Part shown: positions 9,983 through 19,033 of the stretch, one piece after another
Numbering within the stretch: the first letter of the stretch is position 1
Layout of the letters: each line of letters starts with the position of its first letter
Assembly: GCA_046349035.1 (NCBI GenBank)
Contig: JAXMDC010000005.1
Span: 101,035 to 165,034, forward strand
Length of the DNA: 64,000 nt
Direction of reading: 5' to 3'
DNA from: JAXMDC01 sp046349035
GTDB lineage: Bacteria > Pseudomonadota > Alphaproteobacteria > Rhizobiales > Kaistiaceae
Notes under the pieces: model-generated
What the model was told of the DNA's origin: nothing
The model's database searches: none
What the model saw: the letters and a program-made list of their open reading frames with translations, nothing else
Program-made: the position numbers and the translations under genes

Positions 9983-11650
9983 CTATCCGGCGCCCACTAA
10001 AAGACGCGCCGCAGCCGCCCGCGCCTCGTCGGTGACGACGCTGCCGGCCAACATGCGGGCGATCTCTTCCCTGCGGGCATCCGCGTCGAGCGGCAGAACC
10101 TCGGTGACGACACGTTCGCCGTCCGCATGCGGGACCTTGCGGATCAGCATGTGGTGGGTCGCGCGGGCTGCAACCTGCGGTGCATGGGTGATCGCCAGAA
10201 CCTGGGCGTTGGCGGAAAGGCGGCGCAGACGCTGGCCGATGGCGTCCGACACAGCGCCCCCTACGGCCGTATCGACCTCGTCGAAAATCAAGGTCGAGGC
10301 CGACCCTCGCCGCGCCAGCGCCACCTTCAGCGCAAGCAGGAAGCGCGAGAGTTCGCCGCCAGAGGCTACCTTCATGAGCGGTCCCGGGCGTGCCCCGGGA
10401 TTGGTCTGCACAGTAAACTCGACGCGGTCGACCCCGCTTTCCCCAGGCGTTTCATCCGAGCCGATGTCGACGACGAAGTCGGCACGCTCGAGCTTTAGTG
10501 CCGGCAGTTCCGCCATCACTGCCTCGCGCAACTCCGCGGCACTCTGACGCCGCGAAACGCTCAGCGCTCCGGCGCGCTCACGGTACCGCGCGGCGGCTGT
10601 CTCCGCCGACCGCTGCGCCTCCCCTAGCCTCCCTTCGCCGCTTTCAAGCGCCCCGAGGGCAGACGCGAAGCTCTCCGCCAGCGCCGGGAGTGCTTCGACC
10701 GGAACGTTGTGCTTGCGTGCGGCACCGCGCAGGGCAAACAGCCGTTCTTCGGTACGCTCCAGTTCCTGCTGATCGAACTGACTGTCGCGCACTGCCTTCT
10801 CAAGGTGATTGCCCGCCTCGGACAGAGCGATGATCGCCCGGTCGACCGCCGGGATGACCGCATCGAATAGTCCGCCGGCCTCGCCCCGCTTGCGTTCCAG
10901 ACGGCGCAGGAGGCCCGATAGCGACGGAATCGGCGACGCCTGGCCGGAAACGATGTCGAGCGCATCGCCGAGATCGCCGGCGAGCTTCTCCGAGCGCATC
11001 ATTGCCTGACGGCGTCCGGCAAGGCGCTCCTCCTCTCCCGGCTGGGCCGCGAGTTGCTTGAGTTCCTCGGTCATCGCCCGCAAATATGCGGCGTTGGAGC
11101 GCGCCGCGTCGATCTCCGCCCGCAATGCAGCTGCCGCCGCATCGGCCTGCCGCCATGCGCGCCAGAGCCTGCCAACTTCGGCCGTCGCTCCCGTCAGGTC
11201 GCCGAAAGCGTCGAGCAGGCGTCGGTGCTGGCTTGGGTCCACCAACGCCCGAGCGTCGTGCTGACCGTGAATCTCCGTCAGCGTCGCGCCCAGCATCGCC
11301 AGAACCGCGAGCCCGACCGGCTCACCGTTGACGAACGCCCGGGTCCGCCCGTCGCTGCCCTGCACGCGGCGTAGGACCAGTTCGTCCTCCCCGCCAATCC
11401 CCTGTTCAGCCAGAACCGCGCGGGCCGGATGATCGGAGGGAACCTCGAAGATGGCCGTCACCTGACCTTGGTTCGCCCCGCTCCGCACCAGCCCGGCATC
11501 GCCGCGGCTGCCGAGCGCCAGCGACAGCGCGTCGAGCAGGATCGACTTTCCGGCGCCGGTCTCGCCGGTCAGAACGGTGAGGCCGGCACCGAAATCGATG
11601 TCGAGCTTCTCGATGATGACAATGTCGCGGATCGCCAGGGCGGCAAGCAT
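9983..11650 (-). CDS. recN: DNA repair protein RecN
   Basis: SMC-like ATPase involved in double-strand break repair and chromosome cohesion after damage. The 555 residues show Walker A GETGAGKS (about 30-37), a central coiled-coil region rich in Ala/Arg/Glu, the ABC signature SGGELSRFLLALKVALA and Walker B LIFDEVDTAVGG near the C-terminus, followed by the H-loop AITHAPQVAA. The gene is 19 bp downstream of bamD and 13 bp upstream of ligA on the same strand, an order widely conserved in alphaproteobacteria. I see no LexA-like box immediately upstream, so any SOS control would have to act elsewhere. Confidence 0.95.
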   Translation of the reverse strand: MLAALAIRDIVIIEKLDIDFGAGLTVLTGETGAGKSILLDALSLALGSRGDAGLVRSGANQGQVTAIFEVPSDHPARAVLAEQGIGGEDELVLRRVQGSDGRTRAFVNGEPVGLAVLAMLGATLTEIHGQHDARALVDPSQHRRLLDAFGDLTGATAEVGRLWRAWRQADAAAAALRAEIDAARSNAAYLRAMTEELKQLAAQPGEEERLAGRRQAMMRSEKLAGDLGDALDIVSGQASPIPSLSGLLRRLERKRGEAGGLFDAVIPAVDRAIIALSEAGNHLEKAVRDSQFDQQELERTEERLFALRGAARKHNVPVEALPALAESFASALGALESGEGRLGEAQRSAETAAARYRERAGALSVSRRQSAAELREAVMAELPALKLERADFVVDIGSDETPGESGVDRVEFTVQTNPGARPGPLMKVASGGELSRFLLALKVALARRGSASTLIFDEVDTAVGGAVSDAIGQRLRRLSANAQVLAITHAPQVAARATHHMLIRKVPHADGERVVTEVLPLDADARREEIARMLAGSVVTDEARAAAARLLVGAG

Positions 11651-11669
11651 CGGCCGGCCGGATCGACCC

Positions 11670-12566
11670 TCAGGTCTTGACCAGCTTCAACGCCTTGCTG
11701 ATCCAGGATGCCTTGTCCTCGTTGGGTTTCAACCCGCCGGACTGCAGCAGTTGGAAGGCGTCCTTGTACCAGGGACTGTCCGGGAAATTGTGCCCGAGCA
11801 CGGCGGCCGCAGTCTGTGCTTCCTTGTTGACCCCGATCGCGAGGTAGCACTCGGTCAGCCGCTCCAGCGCTTCCTCGATATGCCGAGTCGTCGCGTAACT
11901 GGTTACCACCACCTTGAAGCGGTTGATCGCCGCGATGTATTCGCGCCGTTCCAAATAGTAGCGGCCGACCTGCATCTCCTTACCGGCCAGCTGGTCCTTG
12001 GCGATGACGATCTTCTTTCGGGCGTCGGCGGCGTATTCCGACTTGGGATAGTTGTCGATGATCTCCTGCATCGCCGCCAGGGCCTGTTTCGTCGCCTCCT
12101 GATCGCGGGTAACGTCGGGAATCTGCTCGAAATAGGCCTGCCCGATAATGTAGCGCGCATAGGCCGCATCGGGACTGCCGGGATAGAGTGCGAGGAACCG
12201 CTTGGCCGCCTGGACGGCATCGTCGTAGGAGCCCGCCTGGTAGGCGGCGAAGGCGAGCATGATCTGCGCCTTGCGCGCTTCTTCCGTGTAGGGATGCTGG
12301 CGGTCGACCTCCTTGAATGTGTCGATGGCGGTTCGCGACTTGCCAGCCTTCAGTTCGCCAAGCCCCTGATTGTAGAGCTCGCCGGCCGGACGGTCCGGCA
12401 CCGTCGACTCGTCCTTGGCGGTCGACTTGAACAGGTTGACCTTGTCGAGAGCATCGGCACAGCCGGCGAGCGCGGCTGCCGCAGCCAGCCCCGCAATTAG
12501 CGGCAATACCCTACCTGCCCGGTGCAATGCCCGCACCGCCGGGCCGATCGGCTTGATCATTGTCAT
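11670..12566 (-). CDS. bamD: outer membrane protein assembly lipoprotein BamD
   Basis: Essential lipoprotein of the BAM complex that inserts beta-barrels into the outer membrane. The protein (298 residues) has an N-terminal signal with lipobox LAGC (Cys near residue 36), then tetratricopeptide-like helices: AGELYNQGLGELKAGKSRTAIDTF, the hallmark QHPYTEEARKAQIMLAFAAYQ, YPGSPDAAYARYIIGQAYF, NYPKSEYAADARKK and NFPDSPWYKDAFQLL. Two in-frame ATG codons (12566 and 12560) are possible starts. It lies between lpxC and recN, the common alphaproteobacterial arrangement that couples outer-membrane lipid and protein biogenesis genes. Confidence 0.94.
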   Translation of the reverse strand: MTMIKPIGPAVRALHRAGRVLPLIAGLAAAAALAGCADALDKVNLFKSTAKDESTVPDRPAGELYNQGLGELKAGKSRTAIDTFKEVDRQHPYTEEARKAQIMLAFAAYQAGSYDDAVQAAKRFLALYPGSPDAAYARYIIGQAYFEQIPDVTRDQEATKQALAAMQEIIDNYPKSEYAADARKKIVIAKDQLAGKEMQVGRYYLERREYIAAINRFKVVVTSYATTRHIEEALERLTECYLAIGVNKEAQTAAAVLGHNFPDSPWYKDAFQLLQSGGLKPNEDKASWISKALKLVKT

Positions 12567-12710
12567 TCCAGACTGAGCCTTCCGGCCCGTCCCCTGTCTT
12601 GGCTACCCCTCGCGCACCTAGTAGCGCAAAGATCCTCGCCGTACCACGACCAGGAGATCAGGACACGGAGATTTCCGCAACCGGCGCCAATGGGGCGAAG
12701 CGGGGAAAAC

Positions 12711-13658
12711 CTACGAAACGTCCGGTCCGTACGCCGCCGCTTCGAGAGCGACCGGCTGACGTCCGACCGTCTGAGGACGACGGACCGGCATCTCCACATA
12801 GGTCCAAGCAGTCGCGTCGGCGAACAGAGCCTCCAGCACCCGCTTGTTGAGGGCGTGGCCGCCGCGATAGGAGCGGAACCTGCCGATGACCGGGGCTCCC
12901 GCCAACGAGAGATCGCCGATAGCGTCGAGCGTTTTATGCCGCACGAACTCGTCGGCAAAGCGCAACCCCTCGGGGTTGATGACCCGATCAGCGCCGAGCA
13001 CGATCGCGTTGTCGAGCGAAGCTCCCAGCGCCAAGCCGTGGGCCCACAGCATTTCCACATCCGCCAAAAACCCGAATGTGCGCGCCCGGCTAATGTCGCG
13101 GCGGAACAGGTCAGCCGAAATCGGCGCACTGAACCGCTGCCGCCCAACCGTACAATGGGCAAAGTCGATCTCGATCTCGACCTGTCGCCCCTCCCCCGGG
13201 AGCAATTCACCGAACGAGCGCCCGCACTCAGCGCGCACTGGCTTCAATACCTTGATGAAGCGCCGTGGCGCGGCGTAACTCCGCACTCCGACGCTGTCGA
13301 TGGCCTCCACGAATGGAGCCGCGCTGCCGTCAAGGATCGGCATCTCCGGCCCCGTCACCTCGACGAGCGCATTGTCGATCTCCAGAGCGCTGAGCGCCGC
13401 CATCAAGTGCTCGACCGTTGCCACCGTACAATCGCCGGAGGCCAGCGTCGTGGAATGGTCGGTCCCGCTGACATGGCGCCAATCGGCTCGCACCAAGCGC
13501 CCGCCCCCCGCACAATCGGTGCGAACGAAGGAAATGCCGCTATTGGGATCGGCGGGGTGAAGGGTCGCGGTCACCGCGGCCCCGCTGTGAACCCCAATAC
13601 CCGACAACGCTACGGACCCCGCCAGCGTCGTCTGCATGCGCCCAAACTGCTTCGACAT
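12711..13658 (-). CDS. lpxC: UDP-3-O-acyl-N-acetylglucosamine deacetylase
   Basis: Zinc enzyme that performs the committed step of lipid A synthesis. Zinc ligands are present: His in TVEHLMAALSALEIDNA, and His plus Asp in RHKTLDAIGDLSLAG; the catalytic His lies in RSYRGGHALNK. I place the start at the ATG at 13658 (MSKQFGRMQTTLAGSVALSG, 315 residues). The frame stays open upstream, but that extension looks unlike LpxC. A second ATG at 13637 is also possible. Upstream is 253 bp of non-coding DNA after ftsZ with a conspicuously AT-rich stretch (about 13820-13900), so lpxC probably has its own promoter. Confidence 0.94.
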   Translation of the reverse strand: MSKQFGRMQTTLAGSVALSGIGVHSGAAVTATLHPADPNSGISFVRTDCAGGGRLVRADWRHVSGTDHSTTLASGDCTVATVEHLMAALSALEIDNALVEVTGPEMPILDGSAAPFVEAIDSVGVRSYAAPRRFIKVLKPVRAECGRSFGELLPGEGRQVEIEIDFAHCTVGRQRFSAPISADLFRRDISRARTFGFLADVEMLWAHGLALGASLDNAIVLGADRVINPEGLRFADEFVRHKTLDAIGDLSLAGAPVIGRFRSYRGGHALNKRVLEALFADATAWTYVEMPVRRPQTVGRQPVALEAAAYGPDVS

Positions 13659-13910
13659 GCCGAAGCGTGCCCCCGTCGATACTCGACCGACTGCTCGGTC
13701 GACCCCAACAGCGCCCCGCGGGTTTTTGGTCTGTGCCCCCGGCTCCCACCGGGCCCGCACGATTCGCCGTCTCCAATTCGACGAAAAACATACCGACGGG
13801 CTTAACCCCCGCCAAATCACGCTTGTTAACCGATTGTAACCACCTAATCGTCTGGGGAAATCTCAATATTACATAGCTAAATCAATGGCTTACCTGACGT
13901 CGCCTCCCTC

Positions 13911-15665
13911 TCAGTTGGCCTGGCGACGGAGAAATGCCGGGATTTCCAAGTGCTCCTCCTCGGCGGGCCGCTGCCCGGATCGACCGTTTGCGTCACCTTC
14001 GCGGCGCGGCTGATAGATGCTTTCGGCCGCCCCGGCCCGCGGCGAAGCTAGCCGGGAGGCAACGGGCGGTGCCGGCTGGGCCGGCGGTTGCGCGGGCGGA
14101 GTCGGCCGCTGACCCTGCGCGGGCGCGGCCTGTTGCTGCCGCGGCAAGGGTGCGACGAACGGCGGATCCTCCTCCCGCCGGCCGAGACTGGCGTTGGCGA
14201 GGCGGCGGAGCAGGCTGAGCGGCCCACGATCTTCCTCGGGCGCCGGGGCCGAACGCTTCGCAGTCATTTCGCGCTGCGTTATTGCCGGAAAGTCCTCGAC
14301 GCGAGGCATCGAGCGCGGTGGCATCTCCACCGGAGCAGGAATGAATGGGCCTTCTGGCGGCTCGCTTTCGGCTTTGGCAGGCGCCGGAGCCTCGAGATCG
14401 GGCGCCGGAGCGGCCTGTTGGGCGCTGACTTGGCGAAGCGGCTGGATGGAAACCGCAGGATCGCTGGCGCTCGGCTGTGCGGTAGTCGGTGCGATCCGTG
14501 CTGCATTATCCGGCTCGGCAGCGGCGGCACGCGAAGTCGTTGACGCCTGCGGGCCGGCGAATCCCCCTGCCCCACCCGCCGGCCGCAATATCGATGCGGC
14601 GGGTCTTGCAGTAGCTGAAGGCGAACGCTCCCCAAGCGCCGGGGCGCGGCCGACCGCCTTTGTCCGCGACTGCTCGCTCGGAGCATTCTCCTGCCGGGCA
14701 GAGCCCTCGATACCCGTCGCAACGACTGAGCAGCGAATGACGCCTTCCAGCGACTCCTCGAATGTCGCCCCAAGGATGATGTTCGCATCCGGGTCGACTT
14801 CCTCGCGGATGCGGGTCGCCGCTTCGTCCACTTCGAACAGTGTCAGGTCGCGTCCACCGGTTATCGAGATCAGAAGCCCCTTGGCGCCGCGCATCGAGGT
14901 TTCGTCGAGCAACGGGTTGGCGATAGCCGCTTCCGCCGCCTGGATGGCGCGGTTGTTGCCCGACGCTTCGCCTGTGCCCATCATCGCCTTGCCCATCTCG
15001 CGCATGACCGAGCGAACGTCGGCGAAGTCGAGATTGATCAGGCCTTCCTTGACCATGAGGTCGGTGATGCAAGCGACGCCCGAATAAAGCACCTGGTCGG
15101 CCATCGCGAAGGCGTCGGCGAAGGTCGTCTTCTCGTTGGCGATGCGGAAAAGGTTTTGGTTGGGGATCACGATCAGCGTGTCGACGTGCTCCTGAAGAGC
15201 GATAATGCCCGCCTCCGCCACGCGCATGCGGCGAGCGCCTTCGAAGTGAAACGGTTTGGTCACGACACCGACCGTCAGCACACCATGCTCACGAGCCGTG
15301 CGCGCAATGATCGGCGCCGCACCGGTTCCGGTGCCGCCGCCCATGCCGGCGGTGACGAAGACCATATGCGAGCCGGCGAGGTAGTCGTTGATCTCATCGA
15401 TGGCTTCTTCGGCGGCAGCCTTTCCGATATCGGGCTGCGACCCGGCGCCGAGGCCTTCGGTGACTGCGACGCCCATTTGCACCAGCCGCTCCGCCTTGGA
15501 CGACAAAAGCGCCTGGGAATCGGTGTTGGCGACCACGAACTCGCAGCCTTCCAGCCCTGACCGGATCATGTTGTTGACTGCGTTGCCGCCGGCGCCACCG
15601 ACGCCGAAGACCGTGATCTTCGGCTTCAGCTCCTTGATCTCCGGCAGTTTCAGATTGATCGGCAT
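13911..15665 (-). CDS. ftsZ: cell division protein FtsZ with long C-terminal linker
   Basis: Tubulin-like GTPase that polymerises into the division ring. The start at 15665 (MPINLKLPEIKELKPKITVF) was chosen over an upstream in-frame extension because family proteins begin just before the KITVFGVGGAGGNAVNNMI motif. The tubulin signature GGGTGTGAAP and the T7 region NLDFADVRSVM are intact, and the GTPase core ends near residue 325. A Pro/Ala/Gln-rich linker of about 240 residues follows, then a conserved C-terminal peptide (EIPAFLRRQAN) that would bind FtsA and other partners. Total 584 residues. A 125-bp gap separates it from ftsA, so a private promoter is likely. Confidence 0.96.
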   Translation of the reverse strand: MPINLKLPEIKELKPKITVFGVGGAGGNAVNNMIRSGLEGCEFVVANTDSQALLSSKAERLVQMGVAVTEGLGAGSQPDIGKAAAEEAIDEINDYLAGSHMVFVTAGMGGGTGTGAAPIIARTAREHGVLTVGVVTKPFHFEGARRMRVAEAGIIALQEHVDTLIVIPNQNLFRIANEKTTFADAFAMADQVLYSGVACITDLMVKEGLINLDFADVRSVMREMGKAMMGTGEASGNNRAIQAAEAAIANPLLDETSMRGAKGLLISITGGRDLTLFEVDEAATRIREEVDPDANIILGATFEESLEGVIRCSVVATGIEGSARQENAPSEQSRTKAVGRAPALGERSPSATARPAASILRPAGGAGGFAGPQASTTSRAAAAEPDNAARIAPTTAQPSASDPAVSIQPLRQVSAQQAAPAPDLEAPAPAKAESEPPEGPFIPAPVEMPPRSMPRVEDFPAITQREMTAKRSAPAPEEDRGPLSLLRRLANASLGRREEDPPFVAPLPRQQQAAPAQGQRPTPPAQPPAQPAPPVASRLASPRAGAAESIYQPRREGDANGRSGQRPAEEEHLEIPAFLRRQAN

Positions 15666-15790
15666 GGCACCAGTCTCCACGTCGGCCGCTAGCGTTCCCG
15701 GCCTTATCCTCGTTTGAAGCGCCGCCGCCGCGGACGCTCGACCCACTCAAACCCTCGGAAACCCATTGCTCGAAGAACGCGCCTACGGCG

Positions 15791-17113
15791 TCAGAAGCTC
15801 TCCCTGAACCATTGCCCGACGCGGGCGAAGTATCCGGTTCCAGTCATTCGCGCGGACGCCGTCGCGTGCGGCGTCATCATCTGCTCGTGCAAAGCGATCT
15901 GGGGATAGACCAGCAGGCCAACGCTCGCCGCAAAGGCAGGCCCCCGCGCCACCTCCGGCAGTCCGGTCACCCCCAGCGGTCGGCCGACGCGCACGTTCCG
16001 TGCCATTACTCGGCGCGCCGCATCGGCGATGCCGCCGAGTTGGCTTGCTCCGCCGGTGATAACCAGCCGCCGCGCCAGCAGCGAAGCAAAGCCCGCCTTG
16101 TTGATGCGATCGCGCGCGGTCTCCAGTGTCTCCTCGACGCGCGCGCGGATAATCTTGGTCAGCGTCGAATGCGGCACGATGGTCGGCGCGTAGCCGTCCT
16201 CGCCGCCGCCGATCGGCGGCACAGCGAGCATCTCGTGGTCGTCGGCCGCAGGCAGGGCCGATCCATCGATAGTCTTCAGCCGTTCGGCAGCCTCGATCCG
16301 GGTCGAGAGACCACGGGCAATATCGACCGTCACGTGATTGCCGCCGAGGGCAATGGCATCGGCGTGCACAAACTGTCCGTCGGCGAAGATTGCCGTTGAG
16401 GTCGTGCCCCCGCCGAGATCGAGAACCACCGCTCCGAGGTCCATTTCGTCCTCGTCGAGGACGGCCATGGCGCTCGCATAGGGCGTCGCCACCAGCCGTT
16501 CGATCGACAGGTGGCAGCGGTTGACCGTGAGTTCGAGGTTGCGCAGCGGCGGCTCGTCCGCCGTAACCACATGGATGGCGACGCCAAGGCGCTCACCCAC
16601 CATGCGGCGGGGATCGCTGATGCCGCTTTGAGCATCGAGCATGTAGCCAATGGGAAGCGAATGAACGACGCTTCGGTCTGGATTGGTCGAGTGATTGCGG
16701 CCGGCCGCGAGGACGCGTCCGACATCGGCCTCGCTTACCTCGCGCCCGCTGACGGCGACGCTGCCAGACCAGGTCTCGCTAGCCAGGCGACCGGCGGTGA
16801 TGCCGACGAGGAGCGACCCTACGGTCACCCGCGCTCGTCGTTCGGCGACATCCACGGCCTGTCGAATGGCCCGCTCGGCTGCCTCGAGATCGATGATGAC
16901 GCCGGACTTCACGCCCTGCGAGCGCTGATGGCCAAGCCCCAGGACTTCGATGGCATGTGTGCGGCCGCGGAGCGCGCCGCCGGCCGTTCGCAACGGCCGC
17001 AAGCGCGCGATCAGGCAGACGATCTTGCTCGAGCCGACGTCGAGAACCGATAGCACGCTCGTCCGCCCGCTAGGGAGCGCGCCAGCGCCATGCGATGAGC
17101 GAAAGAAGCTCAA
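15791..17113 (-). CDS. ftsA: cell division protein FtsA
   Basis: Actin-like ATPase that tethers FtsZ filaments to the membrane and recruits later divisome proteins. The 440 residues begin the actin fold with VLDVGSSKIVCLIARL, include the 1C/SHS2-type subdomain (SGVIIDLEAAERAIRQAVDVAE), the phosphate-2 motif VVLDLGGGTTSTAIF and the adenosine motif VITGGASQLGGI. The C-terminus ends YFARVGQWFRESF, an amphipathic membrane-targeting helix. The gene start overlaps the end of ftsQ by 4 bp, so translational coupling is expected. Confidence 0.95.
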   Translation of the reverse strand: MSFFRSSHGAGALPSGRTSVLSVLDVGSSKIVCLIARLRPLRTAGGALRGRTHAIEVLGLGHQRSQGVKSGVIIDLEAAERAIRQAVDVAERRARVTVGSLLVGITAGRLASETWSGSVAVSGREVSEADVGRVLAAGRNHSTNPDRSVVHSLPIGYMLDAQSGISDPRRMVGERLGVAIHVVTADEPPLRNLELTVNRCHLSIERLVATPYASAMAVLDEDEMDLGAVVLDLGGGTTSTAIFADGQFVHADAIALGGNHVTVDIARGLSTRIEAAERLKTIDGSALPAADDHEMLAVPPIGGGEDGYAPTIVPHSTLTKIIRARVEETLETARDRINKAGFASLLARRLVITGGASQLGGIADAARRVMARNVRVGRPLGVTGLPEVARGPAFAASVGLLVYPQIALHEQMMTPHATASARMTGTGYFARVGQWFRESF

Positions 17114-18003
17114 GCCGCGTTCCCCTTTTTTCCGGCCTTCGCGTCAAGCTGCGCCTTGCGCGATGCAAGTCCCATCGGCGTCAATCCGACGACCACGCGA
17201 TCCGGCAGCCTCAGGTCGATCCGGGCGATGTCACGGTCGAGCAGGCGGGCGCTCTCGTCGAGTGCCGCTACCTTGCGCAGCGCCGCGTCGGTACCCGCCT
17301 CGGGCAGCCAGACTTCGACACCGTTCCGCAGCACCAAGTTCCAGCGCCGGTCGGCGACCAGCACGGCCGCTTTCACGCGCGGCTTGAGGCTGGGGAAGCT
17401 GTCGAGCAGAGCCACGAGTTCGCCGGCCCGCATCGAAGCACCGTCACCCACCACCAGCGGCAGCGCGGCAAAGCGCTCCTCCAGGTACTCGCCGAGCACC
17501 AATCCCTCGGCGTCGATGATCGATACGCGGCTGCCGTGCCGCCACAATGCGAACGCCTCCCGCTCACTGATCTCGACCACCAAGCCCGACGGGTAGCGTT
17601 TGCTGAGCCGGGCCTGCTTGACCCACGGCAGGGCTTCGACTCGATCCCGTGCCGCGGCGATGTCGAAGGTCGCCAGCGAGGCGTTTCCGCCGAGCGCCAG
17701 CGCCGCAAGCACATCGAGTTCGGAGGTCTCCCTCTGCCCGGTGATCTTGATCTCCTCGACCGCGAGGCCGAAGTCTGAAGTGACACTGGCGATAACGCTC
17801 TGGACGTGGCCGCCCATCACCAAACCGACAACCACCGTGGTCAGAATAAGGGCGCCCGCCCCTTTCAAACCGGCGTGGCGCGGTGCCAGAACGTCGAGGC
17901 GCGAAAGAAAGCGCAGCGGCCGGCGCAACAAGCGCGGCAGCACCAGGCCGCGGCGTCCCACCCCGCCCGGCGAGTTCTCGTGATGTTGCCTCAACGACCG
18001 CAC
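17110..18003 (-). CDS. ftsQ: cell division protein FtsQ
   Basis: Bitopic membrane protein linking early and late divisome components. The frame is open further upstream inside ddl, but the best start is GTG at 18003: GGAGG lies 7 nt upstream, giving 297 residues and a 13-bp overlap with the end of ddl. Features in order are an Arg-rich cytoplasmic tail, one transmembrane helix (AGALILTTVVVGLVMGG), a POTRA domain beginning IKITGQRETSELDVLAAL and the FtsQ beta domain with RLPDRVVVGLTP near the end. Confidence 0.92.
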   Translation of the reverse strand: MRSLRQHHENSPGGVGRRGLVLPRLLRRPLRFLSRLDVLAPRHAGLKGAGALILTTVVVGLVMGGHVQSVIASVTSDFGLAVEEIKITGQRETSELDVLAALALGGNASLATFDIAAARDRVEALPWVKQARLSKRYPSGLVVEISEREAFALWRHGSRVSIIDAEGLVLGEYLEERFAALPLVVGDGASMRAGELVALLDSFPSLKPRVKAAVLVADRRWNLVLRNGVEVWLPEAGTDAALRKVAALDESARLLDRDIARIDLRLPDRVVVGLTPMGLASRKAQLDAKAGKKGNAA

Positions 18004-18914
18004 GACGCGTCCTCCACCATCCACCGCACCAGGTCCGCGAAACTCATGCCCCGGTGTGCCGCCATTTCCGGCACAAGCGAGGTCGCGGTCATGCCCGGCT
18101 GGGTATTGACCTCGAGGCAAACCAACTCGCCAGTCCCGCCCGGCCGATCGTCCAAGCGGAAATCAGCGCGACTCACCCCGCGGCACCCCAGGGCTCGATG
18201 CGCCCTGACGGTTAGAGTCTGTACATTTTGGTAAATAATTGATGAAAGGCGCGCCGGCAGAATGTGACGCGACCCGCCCGGCTGATACTTCGCGTCGTAG
18301 TCGTAGAAAACCGCGTCGGTCTGCACCTCGATGATGTCGGTAGCCTGATCGTCGATGACCGCGCAGGTCAGTTCCCGCCCGGCGACGAACCGCTCGATCA
18401 TCACCTCCTCGCCGTGCGGCCAATCGACGGCAAAGAGCTGTTGCGGCGGATGCTTGGCATCGGTCGGAACAATCAGGACCCCGAAGCTCGAACCTTCGGC
18501 GATCGGCTTCACCACATAAGGTGGCTCCATGAGGTGAGCGCGCGCCGCAGTAAGCCTATCGGTCGTGAAGCCTGCCGCCACCGGTACGCCGGCGGCCTTA
18601 AGGACGTCCTTGGCGCGGGGCTTGTGCATGGCCAGCGCGGAGGCGAGCACGCCCGAATGCGTATACGGGATCGCGAGGACCTCGAGGATCCCCTGAATGC
18701 AACCGTCCTCTCCGAAAGGCCCATGCAGCGCGTTGAAGGCCACGTCGGGGCGAAGCTTGGCGAGAACCTCGGCCACGTCCCTACCGACGTCGACGCGGCT
18801 GACGCGGTAGCCGGCTGCCTCCAGCGCCCCAGCGCACTGTCCGCCGGACGCCAGCGAGACCGGCCGTTCGCTCGACCAGCCCCCCATCAAAACGGCTACG
18901 TGCTTGGCGCTCAC
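17991..18914 (-). CDS. ddl: D-alanine--D-alanine ligase
   Basis: ATP-grasp enzyme making the D-Ala-D-Ala dipeptide for MurF. The 307 residues show the N-terminal GGWSSERPVSLASG loop, NALHGPFGEDGCIQG, the ATP-binding PYVVKPIAEGSSFGV, and the C-terminal metal-binding region SRADFRLDDRPGGTGELVCLEVNTQPGMT (Asp, Glu, Asn ligands). The start is GTG at 18914, preceded by a purine-rich GGGGA. It follows murB after a 119-bp gap that contains the GTTAAC inverted repeat listed separately, a good location for a promoter serving ddl-ftsQ-ftsA. Its 3' end overlaps ftsQ. Confidence 0.95.
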   Translation of the reverse strand: MSAKHVAVLMGGWSSERPVSLASGGQCAGALEAAGYRVSRVDVGRDVAEVLAKLRPDVAFNALHGPFGEDGCIQGILEVLAIPYTHSGVLASALAMHKPRAKDVLKAAGVPVAAGFTTDRLTAARAHLMEPPYVVKPIAEGSSFGVLIVPTDAKHPPQQLFAVDWPHGEEVMIERFVAGRELTCAVIDDQATDIIEVQTDAVFYDYDAKYQPGGSRHILPARLSSIIYQNVQTLTVRAHRALGCRGVSRADFRLDDRPGGTGELVCLEVNTQPGMTATSLVPEMAAHRGMSFADLVRWMVEDASCGR

Positions 18915-18960
18915 GCCCTATCCCCGGAAGATCCCCGCGCGATCTATGCACACCACCGCC

Positions 18961-18978
18961 GGTTAACAAACGTTAACC
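18961..18978. promoter_or_regulatory. GGTTAAC inverted repeat upstream of ddl-ftsQA (CtrA-like)
   Basis: A perfect 7+4+7 inverted repeat, GGTTAAC-AAAC-GTTAACC, lies about 47 bp upstream of the ddl start in the murB-ddl gap. TTAAC half-sites resemble the alphaproteobacterial CtrA box (TTAA-N7-TTAA), and CtrA is known to control ftsQA in Caulobacter. Here the two TTAA cores are 6 nt apart rather than 7, so the assignment is tentative. Confidence 0.4.
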
Positions 18979-19033
18979 AGAGGGCCGATTGGCGAAATTT
19001 CTGCTGTCCTGTTGCTGTCCGGTCCCGGAGAGT

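Noticed and set aside
12522..13805. 427-codon plus-strand frame opposite bamD/lpxC
   Set aside because: Shadow of lpxC, which has its zinc ligands in the other frame.
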